This document shows positions 39,404 through 51,213 of a stretch of DNA of 64,000 nucleotides, piece by piece. Position numbers and translations under genes: made by a program. Within the stretch, counting starts at the first letter, position 1; every line of letters begins with the position of its first letter. The notes under the pieces were generated by a model, which saw only the letters and a list, made by a program, of their open reading frames with translations, made no database searches and was not told where the DNA came from. This DNA is from Cordylochernes scorpioides (Eukaryota; Arthropoda; Arachnida; Pseudoscorpiones; Chernetidae). The stretch spans positions 50,646,390 to 50,710,389 of the forward strand of contig CP092886.1 in the NCBI GenBank assembly GCA_030710605.1, in the 5' to 3' direction.

Positions 39404-41706
39404 CTGCCACCTTCGAGCGTCTGATGGAGACGGTGCTGCAAGGGATTCCTTTGGAGACATGCCTAGTCTATCTTGATGACATTATTGTGATGGGAAAGAG
39501 TTTTGATGAGCATCTAATTAATCTTGAAAGAGTCCTACAAAAGATTCGAGGAGCAAGATTGAAGTTGAATCCGAGAAAGTGCAAACTCTTCAAAGAGAAA
39601 GTTCGTTACCTGGGCCATGTGATTTCGCGCCAAGGAATACAGACTGATCCAGACCGAACTGAGACTGTTCGGCAATGGCCTGTACCAAGGGATGTACACC
39701 AATTGAGAAGTTTTCTAGGCTTGTGCAGCTATTATAGAAGATTTGTTCCGGGGTTTTCAAACATCGCGAGACCTTTGCACCGACTAACGGAGTCTGGCCG
39801 CCCCTTCAGTTGGACTATTGACTGCGAAAGGGCGATGGATAAACTGAAGCAGGCCCTGTCTTCTCCGCCGATGCTGGCCTACCCTGATCCAGGCGAGCCA
39901 TTTATTTTGGACACAGATGCCAGCAACACTGGGATTGGAGCCGTTCTATCTCAAACCCAAGATGGAGTAGAACGTGTCATCGCTTACTTCAGTAAAACTC
40001 TGTCCAAACCTGAGAGAAACTACTGTGTAACCCGCAGAGAGTTGCTGGCAATCGTCAAATCGATTGAGCATTTCCACCATTATTTATACGGGCAGAAGTT
40101 TCTTCTTAGAACAGACCATGCAGCTCTACGATGGCTGTTGAACTTCAAGAGCCCAGAGGGACAGCTAGCTAGATGGATTCAGCGACTTCAAGAGTATGAC
40201 ATGGAGATTCAACACCGGAAAGGGAAATCTCACGGGAACGCAGATGCTCTCTCGAGGCGACCATGCCCAGTGAACTGCAAGCATTGTTCCAAGGCAGAGA
40301 CACAAGCTGAGCTCAACATTCGTAAGCTTTCCCTCGCGGAAGAACTCAAGTTAGACGAATGGAGCCCCGAGGAAATGAGAAAATCTCAGTTTGAAGACGC
40401 TGATCTTCGGCCTGTCATGAATTGGCTCAATGCCGGGACCAACAGGCCAGCATGGGAAGATGTTGCATCCTGCAGCCCAATCACCAAGAGCTATTGGTCC
40501 TTATGGGACTCGCTGGAATTTCGAGGTGGTGTTCTCTACCGGAAATGGGAGAGTGATGATGGTCAACACATTGAATGGAAGATGATCCTTCCCCAATCAC
40601 GAGTACCTTCCGTCCTCAAAGAGCTGCACAATAGCCCCAGCGGAGGACATTTTGGGATTGCAAAGACATTGGGGAAAGTGAAAGAACGCTTTTACTGGGC
40701 TGGATGCCGTGCCAGTGTTGAAAAATGGGTACGACAGTGTACGGAATGTGCTTCCAGAAAAGGACCAAAGACAAGATCGAGAGCCAAACTCAAGACTTAC
40801 AACGTGGGAGCCCCGTTCGAGAGGATCGCTATCGACATCATGGGACCATTGCCGCGAAGTGACAAGGGGAACCGCTATATCCTAGTTGCAATGGATTATT
40901 TCACCAAATGGCCTGAAGCCTTTCCGCTTGCTGATCAAGAAGCTGAAACAGTTGCTGAAACCTTAATCAGCCAGTTCTTCAGTAGGTTCGGTGTCCCCAT
41001 GCAGATCCACACTGACCAAGGGAGAAATTTCGAGTCGAGACTTTTTGCCCAAATGTGTAAACTTCTCGGAAGCCATAAAACAAGGACTACTCCCTTACAC
41101 CCCCAGTCCGACGGCATGGTCGAAAGATTTAATAGAACCTTAGCCAGTCAACTTAGTCTCTTCGTCGCCCAGAACCAAAGAGACTGGGACAGTCAACTGC
41201 CTATTCTTCTGATGGCCTACCGATCCTCAGTCCATGAAACCACGGGTTACTCGCCGGCCAAGATGCTCTTTGGAAGGAAATTAAAGCTTCCCTGTGATCT
41301 GATCTTTGGATGCCCCAATAGTATTGGGGAAGGCTCGAATGAATTTGTTGACCGACTCCATTCAAGACTTGAAAAAGTGCATCGATGGGCCAGAGAGAAA
41401 TTAGAGATTGCAAGCGAAGCAATGAAAGTGAGGTATGACACCCACGCGTGCGGGAACGACCTTCAAGAGGGAGGACTAGTCTGGTTGTACAACCCGAAAA
41501 GGAAGAAAGGTCTCTCGCCTAAGCTACAAAAATCTTGGGAAGGCCTCTTTCGAATTGTGAAGAAGTTAAATGATGTCGTATTTAGGATACAACGCTCATC
41601 CCACTCTAAACCAAAGGTTGTTCATTTCAACAGACTAGCCCCGTTCAAAGAGCCATTGATCAGCGCTGCTGGGGAGGTCCGTCCTTTTCGGGACGAAAAG
41701 AATTAA
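39400..41706 (+). CDS. pol: Gypsy Pol part 2: RT palm, RNase H, integrase
   Basis: 773-codon frame (first Met at 39385). RT catalytic YLDD at residues 29-32. RNase H region with LDTDASNTGIGAVLS near 175-189. Integrase zinc domain H415, H422, C452, C455. Integrase catalytic triad D484 (IDIMG), D544 (IHTDQG) and E580 (GMVERFN), with exactly 35 residues between the last two. A C-terminal module (LSPKLQKSWEGLFRIVKKLNDVVFRI region, about residues 705-731) corresponds to the GPY/F domain. It ends at 41706, just before the purine tract. The whole is uninterrupted and well conserved. It is separated from part 1 only by the one-base lesion. Confidence 0.93.
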   Translation, partial: PPATFERLMETVLQGIPLETCLVYLDDIIVMGKSFDEHLINLERVLQKIRGARLKLNPRKCKLFKEKVRYLGHVISRQGIQTDPDRTETVRQWPVPRDVHQLRSFLGLCSYYRRFVPGFSNIARPLHRLTESGRPFSWTIDCERAMDKLKQALSSPPMLAYPDPGEPFILDTDASNTGIGAVLSQTQDGVERVIAYFSKTLSKPERNYCVTRRELLAIVKSIEHFHHYLYGQKFLLRTDHAALRWLLNFKSPEGQLARWIQRLQEYDMEIQHRKGKSHGNADALSRRPCPVNCKHCSKAETQAELNIRKLSLAEELKLDEWSPEEMRKSQFEDADLRPVMNWLNAGTNRPAWEDVASCSPITKSYWSLWDSLEFRGGVLYRKWESDDGQHIEWKMILPQSRVPSVLKELHNSPSGGHFGIAKTLGKVKERFYWAGCRASVEKWVRQCTECASRKGPKTRSRAKLKTYNVGAPFERIAIDIMGPLPRSDKGNRYILVAMDYFTKWPEAFPLADQEAETVAETLISQFFSRFGVPMQIHTDQGRNFESRLFAQMCKLLGSHKTRTTPLHPQSDGMVERFNRTLASQLSLFVAQNQRDWDSQLPILLMAYRSSVHETTGYSPAKMLFGRKLKLPCDLIFGCPNSIGEGSNEFVDRLHSRLEKVHRWAREKLEIASEAMKVRYDTHACGNDLQEGGLVWLYNPKRKKGLSPKLQKSWEGLFRIVKKLNDVVFRIQRSSHSKPKVVHFNRLAPFKEPLISAAGEVRPFRDEKN

Positions 41707-41707
41707 T

Positions 41708-41720
41708 GGAAGGGGGGCAG
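41708..41720 (+). other. Polypurine tract
   Basis: GGAAGGGGGGCAG directly before the 3' LTR; primes plus-strand DNA synthesis. Confidence 0.85.
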
Positions 41721-42145
41721 TGTAATATGGATAATTCTCTCCTCGTTGTATGACAAGATATCAGAGAGGCAGAGGTCCCAGGGTGAAGTTGTGGAAAGGT
41801 GGATGGATTCCGGCTGCGGGAGGATGGCCCACGTGTCTGGGGGTAGACAAAGTCCAGACGACATTCCAACGGGGGAGTGGGGGAGAACGGCCGTGACGAG
41901 GAGACGCGGCAAGTTGGCTAGAGGAGGTGGGCCCCGACACGGTGTGGATTAACAAGAGCAGGACGAGGAGGAACCTACCTGGGGCGGCATTGAAGGCAAG
42001 TGTTCATCTCCCATGTATAGTTATTGATATCCCTTTTAAAGTTGTGGTAATAAATCTATAGTACTAAGCTGTATCCAAAACGAACCCACATTGTCTTCTC
42101 AGAAACCTTGCACGCAAACATCGACGGCTGAGAAGAGTCGTAACA
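41721..42145 (+). repeat. 3' LTR of the 36.6-kb Gypsy
   Basis: Apparently identical to 36575-36999; followed by the ATAT target duplication at 42146-42149. Confidence 0.96.
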
Positions 42146-42412
42146 ATATAATGCTATATTGATCAGAATATCATAATCAGAAGAAATTTAATCAGGACCT
42201 TGAAGAGAATGATATATGATTTATATATTCTATCCAGTTCTTTAAATTTCTGCCTAATCATTAATAGTGGTGTTGGTGTCATAATTTTCAAATATTAGAC
42301 TCAAAACCTTTTTTATACCTTATAAATCACTATTTGAAAAGTACAAGGGGCATTCCAAAAGTAATGCCTGTTTGCCCATAGCTCAAATAATATTTAACCT
42401 TTTTTATTTTCT

Positions 42413-42560
42413 ATTAGAACTAAAAGAAAATAAGACCTAATCCAAATATATTAATAGTGTGACATTTCGATGGTAACAATTCTGTTACCAAAATGTCACA
42501 CACTATTATTTGGATTAGGTCTTATTTTCTTGTAGTTCTAATCTATAATACAAATTGTGC
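42413..42560. repeat. Palindromic MITE, copy 2
   Basis: ATTAGAACTAAAAGAAAATA...GTGTGACATTTCG and its inverse end in CTTGTAGTTCTAAT, then the tail ATAATACAAATTGTGC shared with copies 1 and 3. Confidence 0.8.
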
Positions 42561-42659
42561 GTTATCGTTATTTTAATGTTGTTAAGTAAAGTATTATCTA
42601 ATAATTACCCTTTTATTTTCAGATACCTTAAGTAAAAGTATGAAATAAAGGCAGAAACA

Positions 42660-43658
42660 AAGAGCAGTTATTGATTTTTTGTAAATGGAGGGGTGTTCAG
42701 CTTCAGAGATTCACCAGACACTGAAAAATATATACAAAGATGCCACAATTGATGTAAGCAATGTGATAAAATGGATGAATGGATCACAAAGTGGTGAGTA
42801 TTTTTTTGGATGAAAAACCATGTAGTGGGAGGCCATCAACAGCAATCAACCCTGAAAATGAAGACAAGGTTGATGACCTTATTCGTCATGATTGAAGAAT
42901 AACTATCAGAGAGTTATGTAATATACTAAATTTTAGATCTAATGCAATATAAACATTGATTGAACATCTAGGTTATATAAAATATGTTCAAAATGGGTTC
43001 CAAGGAAACTAACCCCTTTCAGCACGACAAAGGGTTCAAATATGCCAAGAGCTAATGGATCTCTATGAGGCCCAAAAGGACACTTTTTTAAAAATATAGT
43101 GACTGGAGAGAGAGAGATGAAACCTGGGCTTACCTTAATGACCTTGAAACTAAAGCACAGTCATTAGAATGGCATCATCTTAGCTCACCTAAAAAAAATC
43201 AGTGCAGAGGTCATCCAAAAAGGTAATGACAACTGTCCTTCGGGGCATGCAAGGTGTGTAATACTGATTTATTTTCTAGAAAGTGGTATCACTGTGAACA
43301 GTTCTCGCTATGTCCTATACAAAAGCTTAGGAAAGCTATTTAAAAAAAAACATTTATCTTAAATCCTTCAAGTTACACCATGACAATGCATGGCCACACA
43401 CCTTCCAGACTTCAGAGGCTATTTGACAAATGGGCTGGTAACTGGTTCAACAACCTACATCCATACAGCCCAGATTTGGCACCTTGTGAATTCTATTTAT
43501 TCTCCTCATTGAAAAAGAAAAGTCTTAAGGGACAAATGTTTGAAGACCAGAAGGAAGTAAAATGGGCTATAAAGACATGGTGGAGAAAACAAACTCCAGC
43601 ATATCCCCAAAGTGGATTTACAGCTTGGGTTCAACGCTGGAGAAAATGTATAGACTGA
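42660..43658 (+). pseudogene. Mariner transposase (dead)
   Basis: Successive frames show an N-terminal helix-turn-helix region (AVIDFL..GCSASEIHQTLKN, about 42665-42730) and CSGRPSTAI near 42825. Near 43110-43130 is a DETW-like GETWAYL, where an ETW block normally holds the first Asp. Near 43378 is LHHDNAWPHT with the second Asp, then LHPYSPDLAPCEFYLF, where Glu replaces the third Asp of DD34D. Many stops and shifts; inactive. The last 92 codons (43380-43658) are the best-preserved frame. Confidence 0.78.
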
Positions 43659-43779
43659 AGAATATTTCCATTCTATTCACAAATATTTGATATTTATATG
43701 TGTACAAAATTTCATTTAAAATATTTAGTACCTTTCGAATTATGGCCAAACAGGCATTACTTCTGGAACAACCTATGGA

Positions 43780-44780
43780 TTCACAATGAATAGAAATTAT
43801 TATTAATTTCCAAAATACATAACAAATTTGTTATTTGGCAACAACTTGAGAGAAACATTTTATATAACTAATGAAAATTAAATTGTATCAATGATATATG
43901 TTAATACTTTGCACTCAAATAGCAAAATTTCCAAATAAATTCAAAATATTATAATATTAAGAAAAGCAATTTCATAGGTATCAAAACAACATGGTTTATG
44001 AAAATAAGGTAGGTAATACACAAGACTTTTTCTTCCAGTTGAGGCATTAATAGTCTCATCTGGATTCAGTATTTTTCACTTTAAATGTTTATATTAAATT
44101 TATAAATGCAAATAAGAAGATGACTTTTCCATATATCTTCAATGTAGGATTAGCTCTTGATTGGTTATACATAAAATATATTCTCATCCTTCAAATTGGT
44201 AAAGTAGAAAATATTTTTCCCTTAGTATGAAATTGAAATTGTAACACTTTTATAAAATTTGCATGAATATATTTCGTATTATATATATCTTTAAGAGTTT
44301 ACCAAAGCAGCAGTTTCAGGTCATAGTTTACCAAGTCTTTTCACTATAGTTATTGTATCACAACCTGTACCATAAATTCTAATTTTCAGTAAAAATACCC
44401 TTTATAGAAAAATTTAGTTTAAGATTCTCTAATTCTTATGGAGGTACATATATAGCACTCTTTTCTGGTAAGCTTCTGAACAGTTTAACAAGAAGAGACA
44501 TGACAGGGGGCTAAATTTGATGCATGCTTAAGTTGCGAAAAATGGCATCCTGCATTTTCTGTCAAGGATTTTGTATTTTTTTGATGTGCAAGATGATGCG
44601 AGAGTTGCAGAAGCTGGAGAAAGTGTAGATGTTGGAGGTAATGTAATAGAAGCTAACAAGTATGATAAAGTAATCTCTGGTGAGAAGCATGGTCTATTTT
44701 ATGTGATTAGGTAAAAACTTTTTTTGGTTGCAATATTAACAGGGACATTTTTTCTAACCACTAATTGGTTTCCATCAGAT
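43780..44780. other. No assigned gene
   Basis: AT-rich. A short stop-free stretch at 44573-44713 (FFDVQDDARVAEAGES...) looks protein-like but is not recognised. Confidence 0.35.
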
Positions 44781-44787
44781 AGATGTG

Positions 44788-45291
44788 CTACTGAGGCACG
44801 TGTTGACTTACGCATTTGAGAAGTTGATGAAAACTTGAAGCATGAGCATATGTAAGACTTGAAGCACATGTTGATGTCTGTGCCTTAGAGCGTTTTGGCA
44901 CCCTTAGTTCTGCAGAAACTGGCTTTGTTATTCGAGCAGGTATAGGAGAATATTCATTTGTTGATTCCTTTTTTTTGGAAAACTTTGGTCTTGGCCTTTT
45001 GTTTAACATTTTCTTTTTTATATAGATCCTTCAATTTCTTTTGAACTTTCAAAATTTTACTATTATACTTTAAAATTAGTTTTTCTCCAACCCACTCATC
45101 CCAATTTTTACTCCAGCCTTGATAGTGAAGTAATATATTGGCTCTTTGTCATCCATATCAAGTTTTATACATCTTGCCTCATAAAGTAAAGTACCATGAT
45201 AACAAAGAACCTTTTCTTTTTCATGATATTTGAAACTTAAAGTATCCTTTACTTGGATTAGCTTTTTTATTTGATTGAGTTTTCGACATAT
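44788..45291 (-). pseudogene. MRG15-like chromo-barrel gene, decayed copy
   Basis: Minus strand from an ATG at 45291. The reading passes through FKY..KEKVLCYHG-like, YEARCIKLDM-like and GWSKNWDEWVGEK-like blocks in two or three frames. It then runs into the 73-codon frame 44788-45009, whose KPVSAELRVPKRSK matches KPVSEKPNVPKRSK of the intact gene at 62106. Order and spacing match the first two thirds of that gene. Several single-base shifts and stops make it non-functional. No introns, suggesting a retrocopy or a duplicate of an intronless parent. Confidence 0.8.
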
Positions 45292-45299
45292 TTAAATTG

Positions 45300-46370
45300 A
45301 TGTTGACGTTTTCTTATATATAGAATTCTATATATAAAAATTTATATTTAATAAAATCTACTACACACGTCAAAATCAAGATGTCGCCAAAAAAAATTAT
45401 ACATACGAACCAATTATCTGTTTTGACAGCACAGAGTAATTTTAAAGAAGTTAAACACAAACAAATGGCAATCATTCATACAACAAGGTTTGAATTGTTT
45501 GCTTTTTATTGTACAAAAAGTGGAGCGCGCGTGCAAAAATATCATATTTTAATAGTAATTTTCTATATTAAAACAGAGGTACATTAAACATTATGATGAA
45601 AGAACGCTTTTTATCTACCTAATTCGAAAATTTATAAGGGTAAAGACAAACGCTAGCAGTTGGCCCAACCTTTATGTAAATGTTTTGTAATATATAAAAT
45701 ATACTAATAATATATATATAGTTGTTTATATTATATATATATTATCTCCCTATTTATAATTTTTGAAATGTGTGCTTGAAAATTTTGTTTTAGAGAAAGA
45801 AAACAGTGACCTGAAACACTCGATCATCGATTTAAAATAATTTGCACTAACGATAGAATAAAAGGCTGATTAAATTATGTCCTGTATTATAATTTATAAT
45901 ATAAATACTTATAATTTATAAGTATTTACTATACTTATAATTTTTTGTCTGTACTCCAACCCAGCACATCATTGTCTATTATATACAGAATAAACCAAAA
46001 GTCTTGTAAAACTTTTAAAAATAATAACTTAGGGCAAGGCGATAACGCCATTATGCTCAGGATGCAAAGGAGATTTTTATGGCTAGTAATGAAAAATTCT
46101 AGTATGATTTCAGATCGATAAATGACCCATTACCAGCATTAAATAATTAGTGGCCTTTTTTTTACAAATTGAAAAGTTATAACTGAACAAGTATTTTTTA
46201 CATGAAAGAACCTAAATAATATCTAATGATTAGCATCTTTTAGGAAGTGTAGAATAATTCAATGACAATTGTAAATGCATTCAGAGATATAATAAAATAG
46301 GTAAATGAAAATTGGAACATCTATTAAAAAATTAGATTCCTGATTTGTTGAGAACTTAAGAAATTCAAAA
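45300..46370. other. No assigned gene
   Basis: AT-rich. The 68-codon frame 45381-45587 is not recognisable. Confidence 0.45.
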
Positions 46371-46374
46371 GTAA

Positions 46375-47560
46375 AATACGCTCAGGGGTTTGAAAGACAT
46401 TTTTTTTTTAAATAAAGAAAATATTATAGAGTATTTCTTTTTTTATCATTATTTTCGGATTGTATTATAATTGAAGAAAGTATAAATTTTAACTGAATTA
46501 CTTCAGAGCGTGCAAATAATGAAAATTATAATTAAAAAAACTAATTAATATTACACATAAATGGCGAATTGCAGTATTATAAAGTTAGGAAGCATGCACG
46601 TGAGAGAAAACTACCAAAGGTTTGAAATTGTTTAGAAATGCAGAAGAAAGTATAAAATCTAATTTTAAAATAACTATATGATATTCCTTACATTTAAAGT
46701 ATATAGACAAATTTTATTTCATTTAAATAAAATTAATCGAACAATATTAATTATAGAGAATAATAGATAGCACACTTTAATTCAAATTTCACGAATTTTT
46801 ATCCTTCTAGTATAACTTAATTAAATATAATACTCCTAGCACACCTTTTACATGTTTGCTAGTTCCCCATCTTATCAGGTTTTTAAACTATTTTTCTTTT
46901 TCTTTAATTTTCCTTGAATTTCTTTGTTTTCTCTTTCATGTGACTACTCTTATAAAATTTTCTCGCAATGTGAAGAGAGTTATAATGGTTTGACACCACA
47001 AATTATGTTCCATCAACATTTATATCAAATTTTGTGAGAAAAAAAATAAGGAACTAATATTTATCCCCAGGACGAGTTTTTGTGACAACATTATTTTTTG
47101 GGAAAGCGGAGAGTTAATGGAATAGAACCATACTAAAAGGAGAATTTGTTATTATAGGTTTATTAAGCATCCTAATTAGGAATGGAAGCGCAATTTTTCT
47201 CAAATAAAATTATATATTTTCAAAATAGGCCCTTTTATGAATATACACACTTTTTTCAAATTACCTACCATTTTTCAACCCCACTAAAAATAGGAAATAT
47301 CGAGATCTCCAAAATAAAGTCCTAGTGATGAATTCCTCATTCCTCATCTTTTTTTTAGCGATTTATTTATTTTTGGTAATATGCTGGTGTGTTTTTATGG
47401 AGACAAATAACTCTCTTACCCAATGGGTCGGTGTCTCCCTCAATTGACTAAGGTATGTACAGTTTTAACTTTTCTAAGAAGATATATAAATGAAGCGCTT
47501 TTTTAGTATAAAAATTTGTCGGCATAAGGGCCATTCTTCACCTTTGAATCAGATTATACA
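46375..47560. repeat. Second copy of the 1.2-kb repeat at 6.2 kb
   Basis: Colinear with 6225-7500, same orientation, with the same mariner relic at its right (47100-47560, minus). Divergence is high, with many indels. Confidence 0.65.
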
Positions 47561-47629
47561 GATCTAGTTCATTTAAAAAGATCATTTTAGAAAGAAGACC
47601 TTAGAAAATACCTCTAGTAACTTCAAACA

Positions 47630-47920
47630 CAAAATATTATTAGAACATGAATATGTTCAAGAAGACATGTCTGAATTAAAAAAAAACCTAGATCCAGCCT
47701 CTTCATACTGTCAAGAGGAAGAGCAAATAGTATAGCATGACTTTTTCAACTACCCAGCATTTCAACTACAGGAACACAAACGGCCACATTCCTTAGACTG
47801 TCTTCTTCCAACAGCACAGCATTGTTTAATCTATCAAGAAAAAGACTGATTTGGAAACACCTGGTGAACAAAATTTGCAAGATGTTAGACATACCTCCCA
47901 TAGGGAAGGAGTTTTGAAAC
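47630..47920 (+). pseudogene. LINE C-terminal fragment
   Basis: YCQEEEQIV.HDFFNYPAF (about 47697-47765) resembles the C-terminal C..C/EEE..EH..F.CP.F zinc motif after LINE RT. It is followed by a 3' segment (CCCATAGGGAAGGAG) shared with 33335-33350. Confidence 0.4.
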
Positions 47921-47924
47921 GGAA

Positions 47925-49090
47925 TATTTATTTTTAAATAACAGATTATTTATTATGATTTATTGTTAGAAAGGATATTTCGAAAATCTTATCAATAAAT
48001 TGAAAATATGGATTAAAAATTATAATGTTTTATTAAAGTATTAAAAATGATTAAAAAATAAAATGAAAAAAAAAAGGAAATTAAAGTGGATTTATTAAAA
48101 TTGCAATGTGACTTATAACTACTATAATTTTAAAGTTATTAAAATAGTAATTAAATGTAGAATTTTAGAAATTTTAATGCTGAGATGCATATATTATACT
48201 GGTGTGGGCATTAATCTATGAAAGTAAAATTTTTAAAGAAAGCTCTCGGTATTTCAATAAGGACATATATAATTATATAAGCAGTAATAAATATCTCTCT
48301 GACACATACAAATTAATCAGATAGTTTGCGACTTATGTGCTCTCTAGGAGTCCATGTTATGCAGATGTTAGTAGTAGTTCATACAATTTCATAAGATAAT
48401 ATGTGTTTTAATAATGTTTAATATGGGTGCTTATATATAGTTTCAATAAAATGAAAACGTTAATATGATTTTATATTTAGGCAACATGAAATTCATATAT
48501 GATACAACTTTTTATATCTAAATTAATTTAAAATAGATATATTTTCTTCATTATTTTCATGACCTATTACTTCACACACAAGAACTATATAAAATGTGTG
48601 AAAATCGATTAGAATTGTTGGGCCGTTTTTCACCAAACGAACCCAACAATGATGTAAACATCTTATATCATATATTTACAGTGCCTTGCCGAAGTCTTTG
48701 TTGTCCAGATGGAGGACCTGGACGAACTTTGAGCTTTCTGTACTCCGAGGCCCACAGCAGTAATGGTGTACATAGTGTAAATATGTACATTAAATAAATT
48801 TATATGTGCCATACTTCATTCCTTTTCCTTATATATAGTGAAAGGTTAAAATCAATAGGATTTCTTAAATTACCACACGTTGAAAATTCAATAAATATAT
48901 TTAATAAATTAAATATATATTAGATAAATGAGATATCGCAAAGATAGCAATAGAATTTTAAAAGAAATACTACATTAATTTTTTTCAAGGAATCGTCTCT
49001 TTTTTATTATTAAAGGTGAACAGTAAGCTATCCTTATAGCTGGTTGTGTATCTATATAGGAAGGTGTAGTTATTCTGTTTAATGAGAATT
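47925..49090. other. No assigned gene; possible terminal exon at 48681-48797
   Basis: After an acceptor-like TATTTACAG (ending 48680) comes a GC-richer open stretch ending in TAA, with AATAAA overlapping the stop at 48793-48798. The frame from 48594 (67 codons, ...PDGGPGRTLSFLYSEAHSS...) is not recognised. It could be a 3' terminal exon of a host gene, at low confidence. Confidence 0.25.
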
Positions 49091-49099
49091 CCAATGATC

Positions 49100-50930
49100 A
49101 TTTATTTATTTATTTAACAGTTGGGAGAGACATACCATATCCACAATTTGGATAATTGCGTGTATATTTTAAATTATATACAATTAATACAATTGAACAT
49201 TGGAAATCATTAAAATTAAACGTTCAATGTCAAATTTTACATATTGCAATTATAAGTAGTAGCTTGAAATATGTACAGTCAACGCTTTCGCCTCAAAATA
49301 TACATCCTGCAGAATCTATTAAACTTGATGTATTGGTCTTTATTGCAAGCAGCTTGTTTTGTATTAGTCAGGTAAAGTTGGTTTTCTTCCCTTAGATCAG
49401 AAGTTAATGGACAGTTTATCAGAAGGTGTTCAGGGGTTTGTTGTTCGTTTCCACAAGTGCATGCAGGTGAACCAATTTTGCCAATTCTAAACAAATATGT
49501 GTTGAAGTCACCATGTCCAGTAAAAAATTGAACGTTATAGAAGTTGGGTTGAACATAGTTTGGAATTCTTGAAGTATCAAAGAATCCCTTGAAATTATCA
49601 TTGGCACACCTCCATAGTATTCCTCAAATTTCTGGTTTATAAAATTAGATATCATTTTTCTTTTAGTTGGATCTGATTTTTTGTATCCAATATTCATTTT
49701 TAGTATATTTGTTTCAATAAAATCCGTGAGCTTTGGTGTTCTAGCAACAATATGAGTACAGTTTGAAGATGTTGAATTATAAACCTGTGTACTGTGCTTC
49801 AAAATTTTGTACTGCAGAGAGTTTAATTTATCTTTGACTTTTTTTGAGTATAAAGTTGTACCAGATCGTGGAACCATAAGTTAGTGAACTTCGAAACAGT
49901 GTCTTGTAGAGTTCTATTCTTCTTTTACTGTCCAGTCCCCATGCTTTCCCGGTTAATCCAATTAGGTATCCACTAGCTCTATTTGTCTTAGTAATAATCT
50001 CATCAATATGGGGCACACAAAATCCAATTTGTTTTTATTTCTATGATTTTTAAAAGTTATTCCCATAATCTTCAGTTTTTCTACCCGATTGGCAGTGATA
50101 GTGTTAGGAATTTTTGCAGCTATTTTGCTATTAGACAAGTATAAGATTTTCGTTTTCTCTTCAGATACGGTCAACTTATTGTTCCCACACCAGTCTAATA
50201 TTCTCCCCATGACCTTTCCTGTTGTATTCCGAAGTTCTGTCAAATTGTTTCCACAACATATCACAGTTAAATCATCCGCATAAGCAATGATTTCACTGTT
50301 TGATTCTGAATAGTTATTCAATAAATCGTTTAGAATAATATTCCATATTGTAGGGGATATAGGCCCACCCTGTGGGGACATCCCTTGCTTAATTTTTTGT
50401 GGGTTTCATTTGATGAGTACCTAAATCTCACTCTTCTATTATTAAGAAAAGACTGTAGTAGTTTTATTATTGAAGCTTGAACGTTGTCCTCATCTAGTCT
50501 TTTCAGCACCATCGGCCACCATGCATTTTCGAACGCTCCACTTATATCAACTGCGATTATAGCTGTATATTCTTTGTTTTTATGTTCTAGAGCTATTTTG
50601 ACAATTTCATTTAATGCAGAGATAGTAGATCTAGATCTTCTAAATCCATGTTGACGATTGTTGAGCAAATTTGAGTCTTCATAAAATTTTATTAGTTTGT
50701 TGTTAATTATTTTTTCAAATATTTTGGAAATGTTTGAGTTGAGACAAATGGGTCTGTAGCTTTTATAAATTTTCATGTCTGTTTTACCTGGTTTGGGAAT
50801 AATTATTACTTCAGATTTTTTCCATTCATTCGGATAATAATTTAAATCTAAGCATTTTTGAAAAATTTTCACCAAATTATCATCGAATATTAACAAATTA
50901 TCTTTGGGGATTTGAACAACTGTTTTGAAA
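49100..50930 (-). pseudogene. R1-like LINE, 5'-truncated
   Basis: Minus strand. RT frame 50330-50896 shows IPKPGKTD..SYRPICL, then QHGFRRSRST, and AVDISGAFENAWWP, the last two being R1-clade hallmarks. Frame 49962-50381 continues with SPQGGPISPTIWN and the catalytic IAYADDLTVI, then DWCGNNKLTVSEEKT. Frames 49419-50016 carry the connection region. Frame 49279-49494 ends with CTCGNEQQTPEHLLINCP, a zinc motif. The 3' end is an AAAT-repeat tail at 49102-49125. Four frameshifts; inactive. Confidence 0.87.
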
Positions 50931-50955
50931 GATTTGAACAGCTCGAGTAGATAGA

Positions 50956-51213
50956 AATCCTGGAGTTAGAGTAGAGGATTAGATGCAAGGACTTTAGCCA
51001 CTCAGCACAAATAACTCCAGTAAATAATTATAGTATTAGTTTACTGTAGGATGGAAGAACTTTGACTCTCAGAATATGCGAGAGGCACGATTTCCAAGAA
51101 CTGATAGAGCCGAAGTAATATTTACACAGGTGTATGGAGGGTAAAGCAGCTATTTAAACAAGATAAGAGACGGTCTTATGTTTTAAGTACTTTCAGTGGA
51201 AGCAGATGCCACT
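50956..51213 (+). repeat. Structured non-coding repeat, copy 1
   Basis: Diverged partner of 51648-51916. It opens with a 9-bp inverted repeat CTGGAGTTA ... TAACTCCAG about 60 nt across, with GAGT..G / CCACTC inside. It closes with AGTGGAAGCAGATGCCACT, a small hairpin. The middle shares GGATG..AGAAC.., and ACA..GG stretches. Function unknown. Confidence 0.55.

Larger units (their letters stand above)
36575..42145 (+). mobile_element. Gypsy LTR retrotransposon, almost intact
   Basis: 5,571 bp. The LTRs at 36575-36999 and 41721-42145 are 425 bp each, and I find no difference between them, so the insertion is recent. ATAT at 36571-36574 is repeated at 42146-42149 (4-bp target duplication). Primer-binding site TGGTGTCAGAAGTGGGAT at 37002-37019; purine tract GGAAGGGGGG before the 3' LTR. 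Gag and pol overlap in frames that need a -1 shift, with a clear signal. The only lesion found is one extra C in a C run inside RT (39400-39404). No envelope gene. The GC content near 50% contrasts with the host. Confidence 0.97.
42344..43773 (+). mobile_element. Mariner element, dead, with a MITE inside
   Basis: Inverted ends TTCCAAAAGTAATGCCTGTTTG (left, inside 42344-42380) and the complement of CAAACAGGCATTACTTCTGG-AA (right, ending 43773) are bordered by TA. The palindromic MITE 42413-42560 interrupts the left side between the end repeat and the transposase. Confidence 0.8.

Noticed and set aside
36575-42145. Envelope gene making the 36.6-kb element an errantivirus
   Set aside because: Pol ends 14 bp before the 3' LTR; there is no room for a third ORF.
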